Positions 34,198-43,562 of a DNA stretch of 64,000 bases are shown here, piece after piece. A model generated the notes under the pieces. That model was given only the letters and a program-made list of their open reading frames with translations, was not told the origin of the DNA and made no database searches. Within the stretch, counting starts at the first letter, position 1. Every line of letters starts with the position of its first letter. The translations under genes were made by a program, and so were the position numbers. The stretch is from HGM04593 sp045634305 (lineage in GTDB: Bacteria; Bacteroidota; Bacteroidia; Bacteroidales; Bacteroidaceae), in assembly GCA_045634305.1 (NCBI GenBank), contig JAZQZZ010000026.1, positions 1-64,000 of the forward strand, given 5' to 3'.

Positions 34198-35727
34198 TCA
34201 CTTCAATTGGTCAAGAATCTGCTTACCCTTGACAATGGCCTCGTCAATAGTGCCAACGTTCAGGAATGCCTGTTCGGGCAAATGGTCGAGCTCACCGTCA
34301 AGAATCATGTTGAAACCGCGTATTGTCTCTTCAATTGGCACCATAACACCTTTTAGGCCTGTAAACTGCTCGGCTACCGTAAACGGTTGCGACAGGAATC
34401 GCTGCACACGGCGTGCACGGTTGACTGTGAGGCGGTCCTCGTCGGAGAGTTCCTCCATGCCAAGGATTGAAATGATATCCTGCAACTCCTTGTTGCGCTG
34501 CAGAATCTGTTTCACCCTCTGCGCCGTGTCGTAGTGTTCCTTGCCAACGATGTTGGCATCAAGAATGCGCGATGTCGAGTCGAGCGGGTCCACAGCCGGA
34601 TAAATGCCAAGCTCGGCTATCTTGCGGCTGAGCACCGTTGTTGCATCAAGATGAGTAAAGGTTGTTGCTGGAGCCGGGTCCGTGAGGTCGTCGGCAGGTA
34701 CATACACAGCCTGGACCGATGTGATTGAGCCGTGGATTGTAGACGCAATGCGTTCCTGCATAGCACCCATCTCACTTGCCAATGTAGGCTGGTAACCGAC
34801 AGAGCCCGGCATGCGGCCAAGCAATGCCGAAACCTCGGAACCCGCCTGTGTAAAGCGGAAAATATTATCAATGAAGAACAATATGTCGTTTCGTTTTCCG
34901 TCGGCTGCACCCGCATCGCGGAACGACTCGGCAACAGTCAGGCCCGACAGAGCCACAGCGGCACGTGCACCGGGAGGCTCATTCATCTGGCCGTAGACCA
35001 ACGTTGCCTGCGACTTTGCCACCTCGGCGAAATCCACCTTTGACAAATTCCAGCCGCCGTTCTCCATATCTTTCTTGAATTCATCGCCATAGCGGATAAC
35101 GTTCGAGTCGATCATCTCACGCAACAGGTCGTTACCCTCGCGTGTTCTCTCTCCCACTCCGGCAAATACGGAGTAACCATTATATCCCTTGGCAATGTTG
35201 TTTATGAGTTCCATGATGAGCACCGTCTTTCCAACGCCGGCACCACCAAAAAGACCTATCTTTCCACCCTTGCAATAAGGCTCAAGCAAGTCGATTACCT
35301 TAATGCCGGTATACAGTACCTCCTGCACCGTGGAGAGTTCCTCGAACTTGGGTGCATCACGGTGTATCGGATAGGCACCCTCGTTCTCAAGCGTACCAAG
35401 ACCGTCAATGGGCGCACCCACAACGTTCATCATGCGTCCTTTTATCTGCGCACCCATAGGCATGGTAATTGGTTGCCCAAGAGCCACCACCTGCATACCG
35501 CGCGACAGACCGGCTGTCCTATCCATAGCCACCGTACGCACCGTGTCGTCGCCGATGTGCTGCTGCACCTCGAGTATGAGTTCACGTCCATCGGGCGTCT
35601 CAACCTTAAGCGCCTCGTATATTGCAGGCAGGAAGACCTTGCCTTCAGCCTCATCGGCATCGAAACAGACATCGATGACAGCACCTATCACTTGGGCTAT
35701 ACGCCCTATTTTTTGCAACATAGACAT
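34198..35727 (-). CDS. atpD: ATP synthase F1 subunit beta
   Basis: The 509-residue catalytic subunit has the P-loop GGAGVGKTVLIMEL (about 160-173), the GERTREG motif with the catalytic Glu and the signature PAVDPLDSTSR near 388-398. It is some 45 residues longer than the E. coli protein, with inserts around residue 120 and 210 as in other Bacteroidota. It is the first gene of the operon. Confidence 0.98.
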   Translation of the reverse strand: MSMLQKIGRIAQVIGAVIDVCFDADEAEGKVFLPAIYEALKVETPDGRELILEVQQHIGDDTVRTVAMDRTAGLSRGMQVVALGQPITMPMGAQIKGRMMNVVGAPIDGLGTLENEGAYPIHRDAPKFEELSTVQEVLYTGIKVIDLLEPYCKGGKIGLFGGAGVGKTVLIMELINNIAKGYNGYSVFAGVGERTREGNDLLREMIDSNVIRYGDEFKKDMENGGWNLSKVDFAEVAKSQATLVYGQMNEPPGARAAVALSGLTVAESFRDAGAADGKRNDILFFIDNIFRFTQAGSEVSALLGRMPGSVGYQPTLASEMGAMQERIASTIHGSITSVQAVYVPADDLTDPAPATTFTHLDATTVLSRKIAELGIYPAVDPLDSTSRILDANIVGKEHYDTAQRVKQILQRNKELQDIISILGMEELSDEDRLTVNRARRVQRFLSQPFTVAEQFTGLKGVMVPIEETIRGFNMILDGELDHLPEQAFLNVGTIDEAIVKGKQILDQLK

Positions 35728-35795
35728 TATTTATTTAGGGTAACAGCGATGCAATACAATATTGTTCATCAACACCGTATTAAATGCATATTAAA

Positions 35796-35803
35796 CAAAG
35801 ATA
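35796..35803 (-). promoter_or_regulatory. -7 box upstream of the atp operon
   Basis: The minus strand reads TATCTTTG (TAnnTTTG) 68 bases before the atpD start, leaving a leader of about 60 bases. Confidence 0.6.
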
Positions 35804-35860
35804 TATCATATTCAATAAAAAAACAAGTCCGAAACCCAAATTGGCATTTATTAACAAAAT

Positions 35861-35918
35861 AAAATGGGTAACTGACTGTGCCACAGGTTATGGCACAGCT
35901 TTGCAAAGAACCCATTTT
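35861..35918. other. Nested hairpin element upstream of the atp operon promoter
   Basis: An outer nine-pair stem (AAAATGGGT 35861-35869 with ACCCATTTT 35910-35918) encloses an eight-pair hairpin (CTGTGCCA/TGGCACAG) and the self-complementary CTTTGCAAAG. It could be a second terminator for the gene on its right or a small structured RNA. Confidence 0.5.
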
Positions 35919-35949
35919 TTCGACAATAGGCCTTGAAACAAATAGTGAT

Positions 35950-35984
35950 AAAAAAGCACTGCCGACATTTTGGCCGACAGTGCT
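35950..35984 (-). terminator. Terminator of the S24/secreted-protein operon
   Basis: On the minus strand, AGCACTG...CAGTGCT (35978-35984 with 35955-35961), with GTCGG/CCGAC-like inner bases, is followed by TTTTT. It lies about 97 bases after the stop at 36081. Confidence 0.75.
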
Positions 35985-36080
35985 ATATTACTCTGCAATA
36001 ACCGGATTATCACTTTACATAAAAGCAGTGCTTGCTTAAATTTTCGCTACCATCCGATAGGCAGCAACCTCATCTTTCAA

Positions 36081-36848
36081 TTATTCAACATTTATTACAA
36101 TAGATGAATACCCTGGATATACAATTTTCACACCAACCTTGCGGTTAAACTTGTATATCATTTCGGCGAATTGACCCGCGCCAGCCATAAAGGAGTTAAC
36201 AAAAGTTTCAGTGAAGCCAGCCGGATCAGTTTTGTATGCTTCATTTACCATTTGAAACTCATCTGCGTTAGGAGCTGTTACCACAAAATAGACATAATCG
36301 CCAGCCGCCTCTAATGCCATACCGGTCTCTTTTATCATTGAATTAAAATGCTTGACGAATTTTTCAAATGGCATATAAGAGAATATCGCCATCACCATCT
36401 CATCATCCATTTCGCCCACAACATCAAACACTGGAATTTCTTCGGGTGAAAGGGCTACACCGTGTACTTGATTGGTATTTTTATCAATGATCTGTAATTT
36501 GAAGTTATAACCTACAGCCGACAACGCCTTGACATATTTCATAGTTTCATTATTACCGGCAACAAAGGAAGGATTATCCTTTATATACTTTTTGGTTGCT
36601 TTTATAAGGTCGCACATAAATTCAGCTGTGGGCTCATCTTTATCTGCACCAGTAACAATTTTCAATTCAATATCCGTGCCAACTACATTTACCGAAACGG
36701 TCTTGTCGTTCATTAATTCGGTGCGCAAGTTGTTTACAAACTCGTCAGCCAAAGCTTTATCGCTTTGGGCATTTGCTGATGACTGGAACGAAGGCACAAA
36801 CATCATTGCAAAAAATGCTGCAACGAGAAGGAAAAATCTTTTTTTCAT
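36081..36848 (-). CDS. Exported protein of unknown function, 255 aa
   Basis: An N-terminal signal peptide (MKKRFFLLVAAFFAMMFVPS, cleavage near SANAQS about residue 28) sends the product to the periplasm or beyond. The rest has no motif I recognise; it alternates short helices and strands without membrane segments. It starts 20 bases after the S24-family repressor gene, so it is probably its operon partner and may be under the same control. Confidence 0.75.
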   Translation of the reverse strand: MKKRFFLLVAAFFAMMFVPSFQSSANAQSDKALADEFVNNLRTELMNDKTVSVNVVGTDIELKIVTGADKDEPTAEFMCDLIKATKKYIKDNPSFVAGNNETMKYVKALSAVGYNFKLQIIDKNTNQVHGVALSPEEIPVFDVVGEMDDEMVMAIFSYMPFEKFVKHFNSMIKETGMALEAAGDYVYFVVTAPNADEFQMVNEAYKTDPAGFTETFVNSFMAGAGQFAEMIYKFNRKVGVKIVYPGYSSIVINVE

Positions 36849-36868
36849 AGCTATAAAAAATCAAAAGG

Positions 36869-37498
36869 TCAAAAAGTTTCAATCCTGTTCACAACCTTGA
36901 ACAGCGCGCACACATCGTTCTTGTGGATGGGGAACGAAGGATAGTTGGGCGACACGCACCATATGAGGTTAGGGTCGTTGTTGTCGTGATAGCAACGCTT
37001 GATCATGCGGTTGTCATTTGTCACCACCATATACACGTCGCCATGCACTATACCCTCGGAACGGTTCACCCTCTTCACACCTACAATGTCGCCATCGTTG
37101 ATTTCAGGTTCCATTGATGTACCCGAAACAGGGAAATAGAAATCGGCACTTTTGCCCGGAACAGAAATGTATGATGAAGGTGTCTCACGGCCGCCATCAA
37201 TAACATCCTTGAATCCCGCACTCACAGGCAGATCGTTATAATATGGAACCTTCTCAAACGAAGGTTCTGCCTGGCATGCAACCATTTCTCCCTCGCCCAG
37301 CAGAAGCCAAAGAGGCGAAATCTCGGTAAATGTGTCAAGTATTGCATAAAGCAAATCCATACTGATATTGCCATCCTCGTTCACCTGCCTGTTAAGCGTA
37401 CGCTGAGGGATAGAGAGCACCTTACTGGCCCTGTTCACATTGATTTTCTTGAAACGCAACACCTCGGCAACACGCTGTTTGATACCATCATTTTTCAT
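36869..37498 (-). CDS. LexA/CI-like repressor with S24 peptidase domain, 209 aa
   Basis: Residues about 5-65 form a helix-turn-helix-like DNA-binding part (NRASKVLSIPQRTLNRQV). The C-terminal S24 peptidase has the nucleophile Ser in SGTSMEPEINDGD (about 130) and the general-base Lys in NRMIKRCYH (about 175). Such proteins cleave themselves in response to DNA damage (RecA filament) and release their operators. Inverted repeats in the divergent upstream gap fit its operators. Confidence 0.88.
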   Translation of the reverse strand: MKNDGIKQRVAEVLRFKKINVNRASKVLSIPQRTLNRQVNEDGNISMDLLYAILDTFTEISPLWLLLGEGEMVACQAEPSFEKVPYYNDLPVSAGFKDVIDGGRETPSSYISVPGKSADFYFPVSGTSMEPEINDGDIVGVKRVNRSEGIVHGDVYMVVTNDNRMIKRCYHDNNDPNLIWCVSPNYPSFPIHKNDVCALFKVVNRIETF

Positions 37499-37557
37499 AT
37501 CTATTATATTATCTTGTTAACCAATCATATAAAACACAGCCTTATTTAGACAGTTTC

Positions 37558-37636
37558 CAAATAGCATTTTTTTACTAATTCAACAACTTGTTTTTCAACT
37601 TTAGGAGTTATATTTGCAGCCATAATCGGCTATTTG
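37558..37636. promoter_or_regulatory. Divergent promoter region with inverted repeat pair
   Basis: CAAATAGC at 37558-37565 and its complement GCTATTTG at 37629-37636 flank a plus-strand promoter (TATATTTG at 37609-37616). The arrangement suggests operator sites for the S24 repressor that also control the plus-strand genes at 37738 and 38140. Confidence 0.5.
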
Positions 37637-37737
37637 TATTATCCAAGCCTAAAAACAGGGCATTAAAGCAGAAAAACACAATGTCCTGACAAACATAATA
37701 CAAATATTATTAAATAACAAACAAATCAAGATTTACT

Positions 37738-38124
37738 ATGAGAAGTAGAGTTATTGTAAAATGGCGGGAACGGCTAATCTGTTATTATGAGGAGTTTATG
37801 GAATGGTTGCATTCAATCAAACACAGCATAATTCCGAACAAAAGAACAAGGAACAACTTATCAGAAGAGTATCATATATATGAGCGATATGCAGGCGAGC
37901 CTTTCATGAGGGATTTCCTCGATGAACGCACACGCAAGGCTGTCACAAACAGATACAGCATAAGAATTGGCTCCGGACCATGTGACGAAGAGAAGACACT
38001 GCACAAGGATGGGACAATAACGGTCGGCAAGGTTAGGTTAATGAGAAACAGGACACTCATTGACGAAGCCACGTTGGTAATCAAAAACGAAGAGAATAAA
38101 CTTATATATTGGAAATTCAACTGA
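37738..38124 (+). CDS. Hypothetical basic protein, 128 aa
   Basis: No family is recognised. The N-terminus is rich in Arg, Trp and Tyr, the C-terminal half carries a short beta-rich part (GTITVGKVRLM). There is no signal peptide. It is the first gene downstream of the divergent promoter of the S24 repressor region and is followed after 15 bases by a small membrane protein, so the two are probably one unit, possibly damage-induced. Confidence 0.6.
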   Translation: MRSRVIVKWRERLICYYEEFMEWLHSIKHSIIPNKRTRNNLSEEYHIYERYAGEPFMRDFLDERTRKAVTNRYSIRIGSGPCDEEKTLHKDGTITVGKVRLMRNRTLIDEATLVIKNEENKLIYWKFN

Positions 38125-38139
38125 TAAAAACATAATACC

Positions 38140-38352
38140 ATGAACGCAAGACAACTGCTCACACTGCAATTCGCCAGTCTCATTACTATGTTCGCGATTG
38201 GCGGTTCACTGTTCGAAAACAGAATCTCTACAGTGATATTCGCAGCAGCATTCTTCATTTTCGTGCGCTGCAGCATATACATAAGCAAACACAACGCCCG
38301 TCTGCTCAAAGAGTTGGAGATGGAGAAAAGATTACATGACGCAAAAAGTTAA
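38140..38352 (+). CDS. Small membrane protein, 70 aa
   Basis: Two hydrophobic segments (about 8-25 and 30-47) are followed by a charged helical tail (KHNARLLKELEMEKRLHDAKS). No family is recognised. The gene lies 15 bases after the 128-residue gene on the same strand and is followed by a hairpin that overlaps the end of the convergent kinase gene. Confidence 0.6.
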   Translation: MNARQLLTLQFASLITMFAIGGSLFENRISTVIFAAAFFIFVRCSIYISKHNARLLKELEMEKRLHDAKS

Positions 38353-38375
38353 AACAGCATGAACTTAAACAGGAG

Positions 38376-38416
38376 AAGGTGACTATTCCAGAACAATAAG
38401 GAAGGTCACCTTTTCT
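38376..38416 (+). terminator. Possible terminator of the small plus-strand genes
   Basis: AAGGTGAC (38376-38383) pairs with GTCACCTT (38405-38412), followed by TTTC. The loop is 21 bases and the hairpin covers the stop codon of the convergent histidine kinase gene. Confidence 0.45.
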
Positions 38417-39687
38417 TCACTGTTATGAGCAAGGCGCAATGTTCCACCATGCAGGCGGATAATCTGTTTTGAAACAGCAAGGCCGATGCCCGAACCGTCG
38501 CGTTTGGTTGTAAAGAACGGGGTAAAGATGTTTTCAGCGACGTCGGCAGGAATTGCCCCACCGCTATTGCTTACCTCAATACAGACCTTTTCATCGGGGG
38601 CAATGCGCGAGCGCACCTCAATCCATTGTACACCGCCACGCAAGGCACAAGCCTCGGCAGCATTCTTCAACAGGTTCACAAAGACCTGCTGCAGCTGCAC
38701 TCTGTCGGCATAAATCATTGTATCCACTGGAGCTACATCAATGTTCAACGACACATTACCACAATCCACAAGAGCCTTTGTATCATTCAACATTGCTGCA
38801 AGATGGAATGCCGTTTTCTTTGGTGGCGGGATACGTGTCACCTCGCGGAACGAATCAACGAACTGCATCAGGCGGTCGCTCGTTGCATGGATGGTCTCGA
38901 GCCCCTGTTGCAGCACCTCGGGATTCTCCTTTGCGTGAAGCAGAGTGCTGCTGATAGAGGTTACCGGTGCAAGCGAGTTCATAATCTCGTGTGTGAGGAT
39001 GCGCGTGAGTTTTTCCCACGCAAGCCCCTCTTGCGTGTCAAGCTCACGGTTGATATCCTCAATTGATATCACGCGCAAATTACGGCCGTCATACGTCATT
39101 GCCGAGCAGGTCAACAGCAGATTCACATTTCCTGTTTCAGTTGCAAGAGACACGCTATTCTGTTCCATTGGAAGAATTGACAGCATGGTATCGGCAAGCT
39201 GTGCCGACAGCGGACGCAGCCTCTCAATGTGGCTGAGCATGGGAACACCAAGCAGGCTTATAGCCTTGCTGTTGTGTTTCATAACTGTGCCATTCTCAAG
39301 TACGACCATAATACCCACATTGGCACACTCCATGATGGTCTCGAAATATTTTTCCTTTTCGGCGGCCTTGAGCTTACTCTCGTCAAGCACCTCTTTGATT
39401 CGATTCAACGAATGGTTTATAACTGAATATTCCGCACGCTTGGGATTCTCGACAAAGCGATACGAGAAATCATTGTTGCGCACGGCGGTGAATATGAAGT
39501 CGAGTTTCCTGACAATTCCACGATACACGTTCACAAGCTTTACCGCAAACAGCAAAGCAACGATTGCGCACAGCGCGCACAGACGGTAATGCCCAAGCGC
39601 CGCCGACCACCCCGCCGACACAGCAGCCGTCACTAACAAAATGACGGTAAACAATGGTTTCGAAAGAGGCAGGCCACGTTTTTTCAT
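38383..39687 (-). CDS. Sensor histidine kinase (NtrY/AtoS-like), 434 aa
   Basis: Two N-terminal membrane helices (about 10-55) are followed by a PAS-like region (about 110-215), a HisKA domain with the phospho-acceptor in LTHEIMNSLAP (about 234), and a HATPase domain with NLLKNAAEA (N box) and FTPFFTTKRDGSGIGLAVSKQI (F/G boxes). It probably senses a signal at the inner membrane and phosphorylates the sigma-54 regulator encoded just upstream, with which it overlaps by 4 bases (ATGA). Confidence 0.95.
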   Translation of the reverse strand: MKKRGLPLSKPLFTVILLVTAAVSAGWSAALGHYRLCALCAIVALLFAVKLVNVYRGIVRKLDFIFTAVRNNDFSYRFVENPKRAEYSVINHSLNRIKEVLDESKLKAAEKEKYFETIMECANVGIMVVLENGTVMKHNSKAISLLGVPMLSHIERLRPLSAQLADTMLSILPMEQNSVSLATETGNVNLLLTCSAMTYDGRNLRVISIEDINRELDTQEGLAWEKLTRILTHEIMNSLAPVTSISSTLLHAKENPEVLQQGLETIHATSDRLMQFVDSFREVTRIPPPKKTAFHLAAMLNDTKALVDCGNVSLNIDVAPVDTMIYADRVQLQQVFVNLLKNAAEACALRGGVQWIEVRSRIAPDEKVCIEVSNSGGAIPADVAENIFTPFFTTKRDGSGIGLAVSKQIIRLHGGTLRLAHNSEEKVTFLIVLE

Positions 39688-41024
39688 AGTCCGTAACGCT
39701 TGATTTTGTTATAGAGAGTCTGGCGGGTGATACCCAGCTTCTGCGCAACCATAGAGAGGTTTCCGCCACATGAAGATATAGCCTCGGCAATAGCAGCACG
39801 TTCCATATCCTCGAGTGTGGCACTGGCGCTACGCGCTGCAGCGGGCGATACATACAACTGCAGATGGTGGGGTTCAATCAATGCGCCGTCGCACATTATT
39901 ACAGCCTTTTCCATTATATTCTGCAGTTCGCGTATGTTACCCTCAAAAGGATGCGCCATCAGCCTCTCGGCCGTCTCGTGCGAAATGCCCATTGGCTCCT
40001 TTCCATACTTCTCGCAATAGTGTTTGAGGAATATTTCGGCAAGCGGAACAATATCCACCTGACGTCTGCGCAACGGTGGCAGGTTTATATGCACAGTATT
40101 TATACGATAGAGAAGGTCCTGCCTGAAACTGCCGCTTTCAACCATAGAATAGAGGTCGCGGTTTGTGGCAGCCACAATGCGTATGTCAATTGTCTGCGGT
40201 GCATTGCCGCCAAGCGGTGTAACCATACGGTTCTGCAGTGCGACGAGCATCTTTGCCTGCAAATGAAGCGGCAGGTTACCAATCTCATCCATAAAGAGTG
40301 TAGAGCCGCATGCTGCTACCATCTTTCCTGCACGGTCGGCATGTGCATCGGTAAACGCACCTTTCTTGTGACCGAAGAGTTCACTCTCGAAAAGAGTCTC
40401 GGGTATGGCACCCATGTCAAGCGAAACCATCTCCTTTCCGCAACGTTTGGAGAGGCGGTGTATCTCACGCGCCAGGAGTTCCTTACCGGTACCGTTCTCG
40501 CCGGTGATGAGGACATTGGCGTCAGTGACGGCAACACGCTCAACCAAGGCGCGTATATGTTCCATTTCGGCACTGCCGCCCCAGAACATGGGCACCTCCT
40601 TGCGCACCGGCACCTCCTGTTTTTTCTTCCCTTTACCCATGGACTGCTCAAGAGCGTTGAGCAACGTCTCCATCAGTTTGTCATTGTTCCATGGTTTTAC
40701 TACAAAGTCGAACGCGCCATGCTTCATAGCCTTGACAGCAAGGTCAATGTCGCCGTAGGCAGTGAAAAGCACAACCTTCACATCGGGGAATTTTCCGCAC
40801 ACCTCCTTGAGCCAATAGATACCTTCGTTGCCGGTGTTTATTCCTGCGTGGAAGTTCATATCCAGCAACAGGACGTTCGGACGCTCGGCAGCAACGGTAG
40901 AAAGCAGTGTTGTTGGCGAAGAGAGCGTCACCACCTTCGCAAAAGAACCGTCGGCAAGCAATTTAACCGCCGACAGGATGTTCCTGTTATCATCAACTAT
41001 AAGTAATGTACCTCTCTTTGCCAT
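39684..41024 (-). CDS. Sigma-54-dependent response regulator (NtrC family), 446 aa
   Basis: Receiver domain with phospho-acceptor D55 (VLLLDMNF) and Lys in VVKPWN (about 106). AAA+ domain with P-loop GENGTGKELL (about 171), the sigma-54 contact loop as GAFTDA instead of GAFTGA, and D-E-I-G Walker B. Fis-type helix-turn-helix at the C-terminus (VAQKLGITRQTLYNKIKRYG). It probably activates the tolC-led efflux operon, which has a sigma-54 promoter; that link is inference from gene order and promoter type. Confidence 0.95.
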   Translation of the reverse strand: MAKRGTLLIVDDNRNILSAVKLLADGSFAKVVTLSSPTTLLSTVAAERPNVLLLDMNFHAGINTGNEGIYWLKEVCGKFPDVKVVLFTAYGDIDLAVKAMKHGAFDFVVKPWNNDKLMETLLNALEQSMGKGKKKQEVPVRKEVPMFWGGSAEMEHIRALVERVAVTDANVLITGENGTGKELLAREIHRLSKRCGKEMVSLDMGAIPETLFESELFGHKKGAFTDAHADRAGKMVAACGSTLFMDEIGNLPLHLQAKMLVALQNRMVTPLGGNAPQTIDIRIVAATNRDLYSMVESGSFRQDLLYRINTVHINLPPLRRRQVDIVPLAEIFLKHYCEKYGKEPMGISHETAERLMAHPFEGNIRELQNIMEKAVIMCDGALIEPHHLQLYVSPAAARSASATLEDMERAAIAEAISSCGGNLSMVAQKLGITRQTLYNKIKRYGL

Positions 41025-41081
41025 AATTGTTTATTATAATGCGAAGTTACAAAAAAATGTCTAAAATACGTAATCCAATCA

Positions 41082-41146
41082 AGATACTTCACTACGTTCA
41101 GTATGACATTTGTCTTTTTTGTCATGCCGAGCATAGCGAAGCATCC
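41082..41146. repeat. Dispersed intergenic repeat, head-to-head copies
   Basis: AGATACTTCACTACGTTCAGTATGACA (41082-41108) faces GTCATGCCGAGCATAGCGAAGCATCC (41121-41146), giving a possible hairpin between the permease gene and the regulator gene. Same family as 28660, 31977 and 46738. Confidence 0.7.
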
Positions 41147-41174
41147 AAATTAATCCATTCAAGTGCGGTGTCTA

Positions 41175-43547
41175 TCAGTTCGATTTCACCACATCGGCAG
41201 GGTTTTCCGTTGCAGCCTTCAACGAACGCAAGGTCACCAATGCCACCGTAATAACGACAACAACAGCAAACACCGCCAGCGGTAGCCACAGTGCAAGTCC
41301 AATGCGGTTCACGAACTGCTGCAGCCACCTGTCGGCTATCAGCCACGCCACAGGCGCGGCAATCACAAAGCAGACGGCTATGATTGACAGATAACGGCGG
41401 TTGAACATCGCAACCACTCCACCCACCGTTGCGCCATAGACTTTGCGCACGGCAATCTCACTGCGGCGGTGCTGTGTCTCGAACATCACAATACCGAACA
41501 CTCCCATCAATGATATCACAACAGCAATGAGGGCGAACATTGAAATGAGCACTGTCTGTTTCTTTGTATCGCCATAAATCTTGGCAATGGTATCATCCAC
41601 AAACTCAATATCCGGTTCGTAAGCATTCGGTTCAATCTCCTTTGCAATTGAACAGATGTCACGACACACTGCCTCAACATCCACATTCTTATGCAGTCGG
41701 ACATAGAAGTACTTCCTGTAAGCGGATTCGCCCTGACTATAAAGCATTGTATTTGTCTTTGCTTTGTCCGCCCCCACAAGGTTGATGTGCGGTATCACAC
41801 CTACAATCTCCTCGCCATCCCACTTGTCACCTATTCCAAGACCTGTAGCCTGCGAGGTGTAGTCGGTTATGAGATATCCCGGAGTACCCTTGACAAAACC
41901 GTTACCCATTATCACAGGAATACCAAACACATCGGGAGCATTATGGCGCACATAATGAACCTGCATCCTTATCTCCTTTCCGTCTATGATTCTTCCATTG
42001 AATCCATCGGATGCAAATATTTCCCAGTTGGTTGATGTAACCGCAACTATATTCGGGTTCGCGGCAAGTTTTTCCACAAAGAGTTCGTGCTTTGTGGCAA
42101 GGTCTTCGCTTTCCACCACAAGCAGGTTCTCACGGTCAATACCAACGTCGTAGCGTATCATATATTTATACTGCATTGAGAACACCAATGCCAGAATCAT
42201 AAGCACCATTGAAACAATGAACTGTACTGCAACAAGCCCTGCGCGCAACATACGGCCGGCCTTTGAGGATGCAAAACCCTTTTTCACAGCCATTGAAGCG
42301 TTGAAACGCGTGATGTAGAATGCAGGGTATGCAGCAGCACAAACGGCCATCGCCAACGCTATGATAAGTACCAGTAGCACCGCCGCGACATTGTCACCAA
42401 CAGCAAGCGAACAGGTTGCATACTCGCTAACCACACTGCCATCAATGATTGACACTGTACACAATGCCACTATAAGGGCTACAAGCACAAGACCCACAGC
42501 TTCAAAGAAGAAATTCCTGCGCAGTGTCCACTGCCCGGCTCCAAAGACCTTGCAGATGTTTACCGAGCGCATACGCACCGGCACAAGCGCCATAAAGAAG
42601 TTCACGAAATTTATGAATGCCACAACAACTATCACAAGAGCAATGGCAAGCATTGTCATTGTCACTCCCCATGAGCCGTAGGAATAGTACTCATACTCCG
42701 TGTTGAAATAGAACTCATCCATAGGCATCAACCTCACCGGCATATTGAGCATTGACTCCTTTTGCTCTTTACTGACCTCCTCACCTGTAGCTGCAGTATA
42801 TTCGGCAAAAAGCGCCTCGCTGAATTCATAGTGTTTCTTGCTCCACAGAGCCACATAATCGTCAGGATTGGCATCAGGACACAGTTTCACAAAGACCGAA
42901 TAGTTCCAGTTGCCATTATCCATACCAAACTCGCGGTTGTCGTTGCGGAAAGCCTCGCGACCGGCAAGGATTGTATTCTCGGGAAAGTCCTTGAACAGAG
43001 CCACCACCGTGAGCGGTGTTCCGGGCTGTACGTTGCCTTCGTCAAGATTTATTATCGAGCCAATGGTAATGCCCATGGCATCGGCTGTGCTTTGTGACAG
43101 CACCACGGCATCCTTCTGCTTGAAATCATCAATGTTTCCGGCAATGATATCAAAAGAGAATACATCAAGTATAGAGCTTGTACAACGTACGACTGTCATT
43201 TTGTTTCTCTCGTAGTTCTCACCCTCTCTCTTTATCCACACCGGCACATCGTCGCCAAAAGGATTCATCGATGCAATGGCCTCTACCTGGGGCAGCTCGG
43301 CAGCCGTCTCGTAACAGATAGGGTTAGGAACATTCTCCGACCAACCTCCAAATCCTTCGTGGAATGGCGATACCATATAGACCCTCTCATTATCCTTGAT
43401 GGCCTTGTTGAATGTCATTGAACTGTACACTTGCGACATTATCATGTAGAAAGCCGCAAATGCCAGCGCAAGACCCGCAATGTTCAACAATGAAGCAACC
43501 TTGTAGCGCTTCAATGTTGTCAAAAAGTTCTTGAATGCTATTTTCAT
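41175..43547 (-). CDS. ABC transporter permease, MacB/FtsX type, 790 aa
   Basis: One N-terminal membrane helix, a long periplasmic MacB-PCD-like domain, three helices near residues 285-420, a second periplasmic domain and three C-terminal helices: the duplicated eight-helix layout of FtsX/MacB-type permeases in Bacteroidota. These proteins use ATP to push substrates or peptides across the envelope by mechanotransmission rather than transport through the inner membrane. It lies 15 bases after the next permease gene. Confidence 0.93.
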   Translation of the reverse strand: MKIAFKNFLTTLKRYKVASLLNIAGLALAFAAFYMIMSQVYSSMTFNKAIKDNERVYMVSPFHEGFGGWSENVPNPICYETAAELPQVEAIASMNPFGDDVPVWIKREGENYERNKMTVVRCTSSILDVFSFDIIAGNIDDFKQKDAVVLSQSTADAMGITIGSIINLDEGNVQPGTPLTVVALFKDFPENTILAGREAFRNDNREFGMDNGNWNYSVFVKLCPDANPDDYVALWSKKHYEFSEALFAEYTAATGEEVSKEQKESMLNMPVRLMPMDEFYFNTEYEYYSYGSWGVTMTMLAIALVIVVVAFINFVNFFMALVPVRMRSVNICKVFGAGQWTLRRNFFFEAVGLVLVALIVALCTVSIIDGSVVSEYATCSLAVGDNVAAVLLVLIIALAMAVCAAAYPAFYITRFNASMAVKKGFASSKAGRMLRAGLVAVQFIVSMVLMILALVFSMQYKYMIRYDVGIDRENLLVVESEDLATKHELFVEKLAANPNIVAVTSTNWEIFASDGFNGRIIDGKEIRMQVHYVRHNAPDVFGIPVIMGNGFVKGTPGYLITDYTSQATGLGIGDKWDGEEIVGVIPHINLVGADKAKTNTMLYSQGESAYRKYFYVRLHKNVDVEAVCRDICSIAKEIEPNAYEPDIEFVDDTIAKIYGDTKKQTVLISMFALIAVVISLMGVFGIVMFETQHRRSEIAVRKVYGATVGGVVAMFNRRYLSIIAVCFVIAAPVAWLIADRWLQQFVNRIGLALWLPLAVFAVVVVITVALVTLRSLKAATENPADVVKSN

Positions 43548-43562
43548 AGTTTTTTTGTTTTA

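Noticed and set aside
36061..36075. CAGCAACCT resembling the phage promoter motif
   Set aside because: No TWnnTTTG box lies 28 bases further on and it overlaps the end of a host gene rather than preceding a start.
39864..41006. Plus-strand open frame (380 codons) opposite the sigma-54 regulator
   Set aside because: Shadow of a well-supported gene with all its motifs on the other strand.
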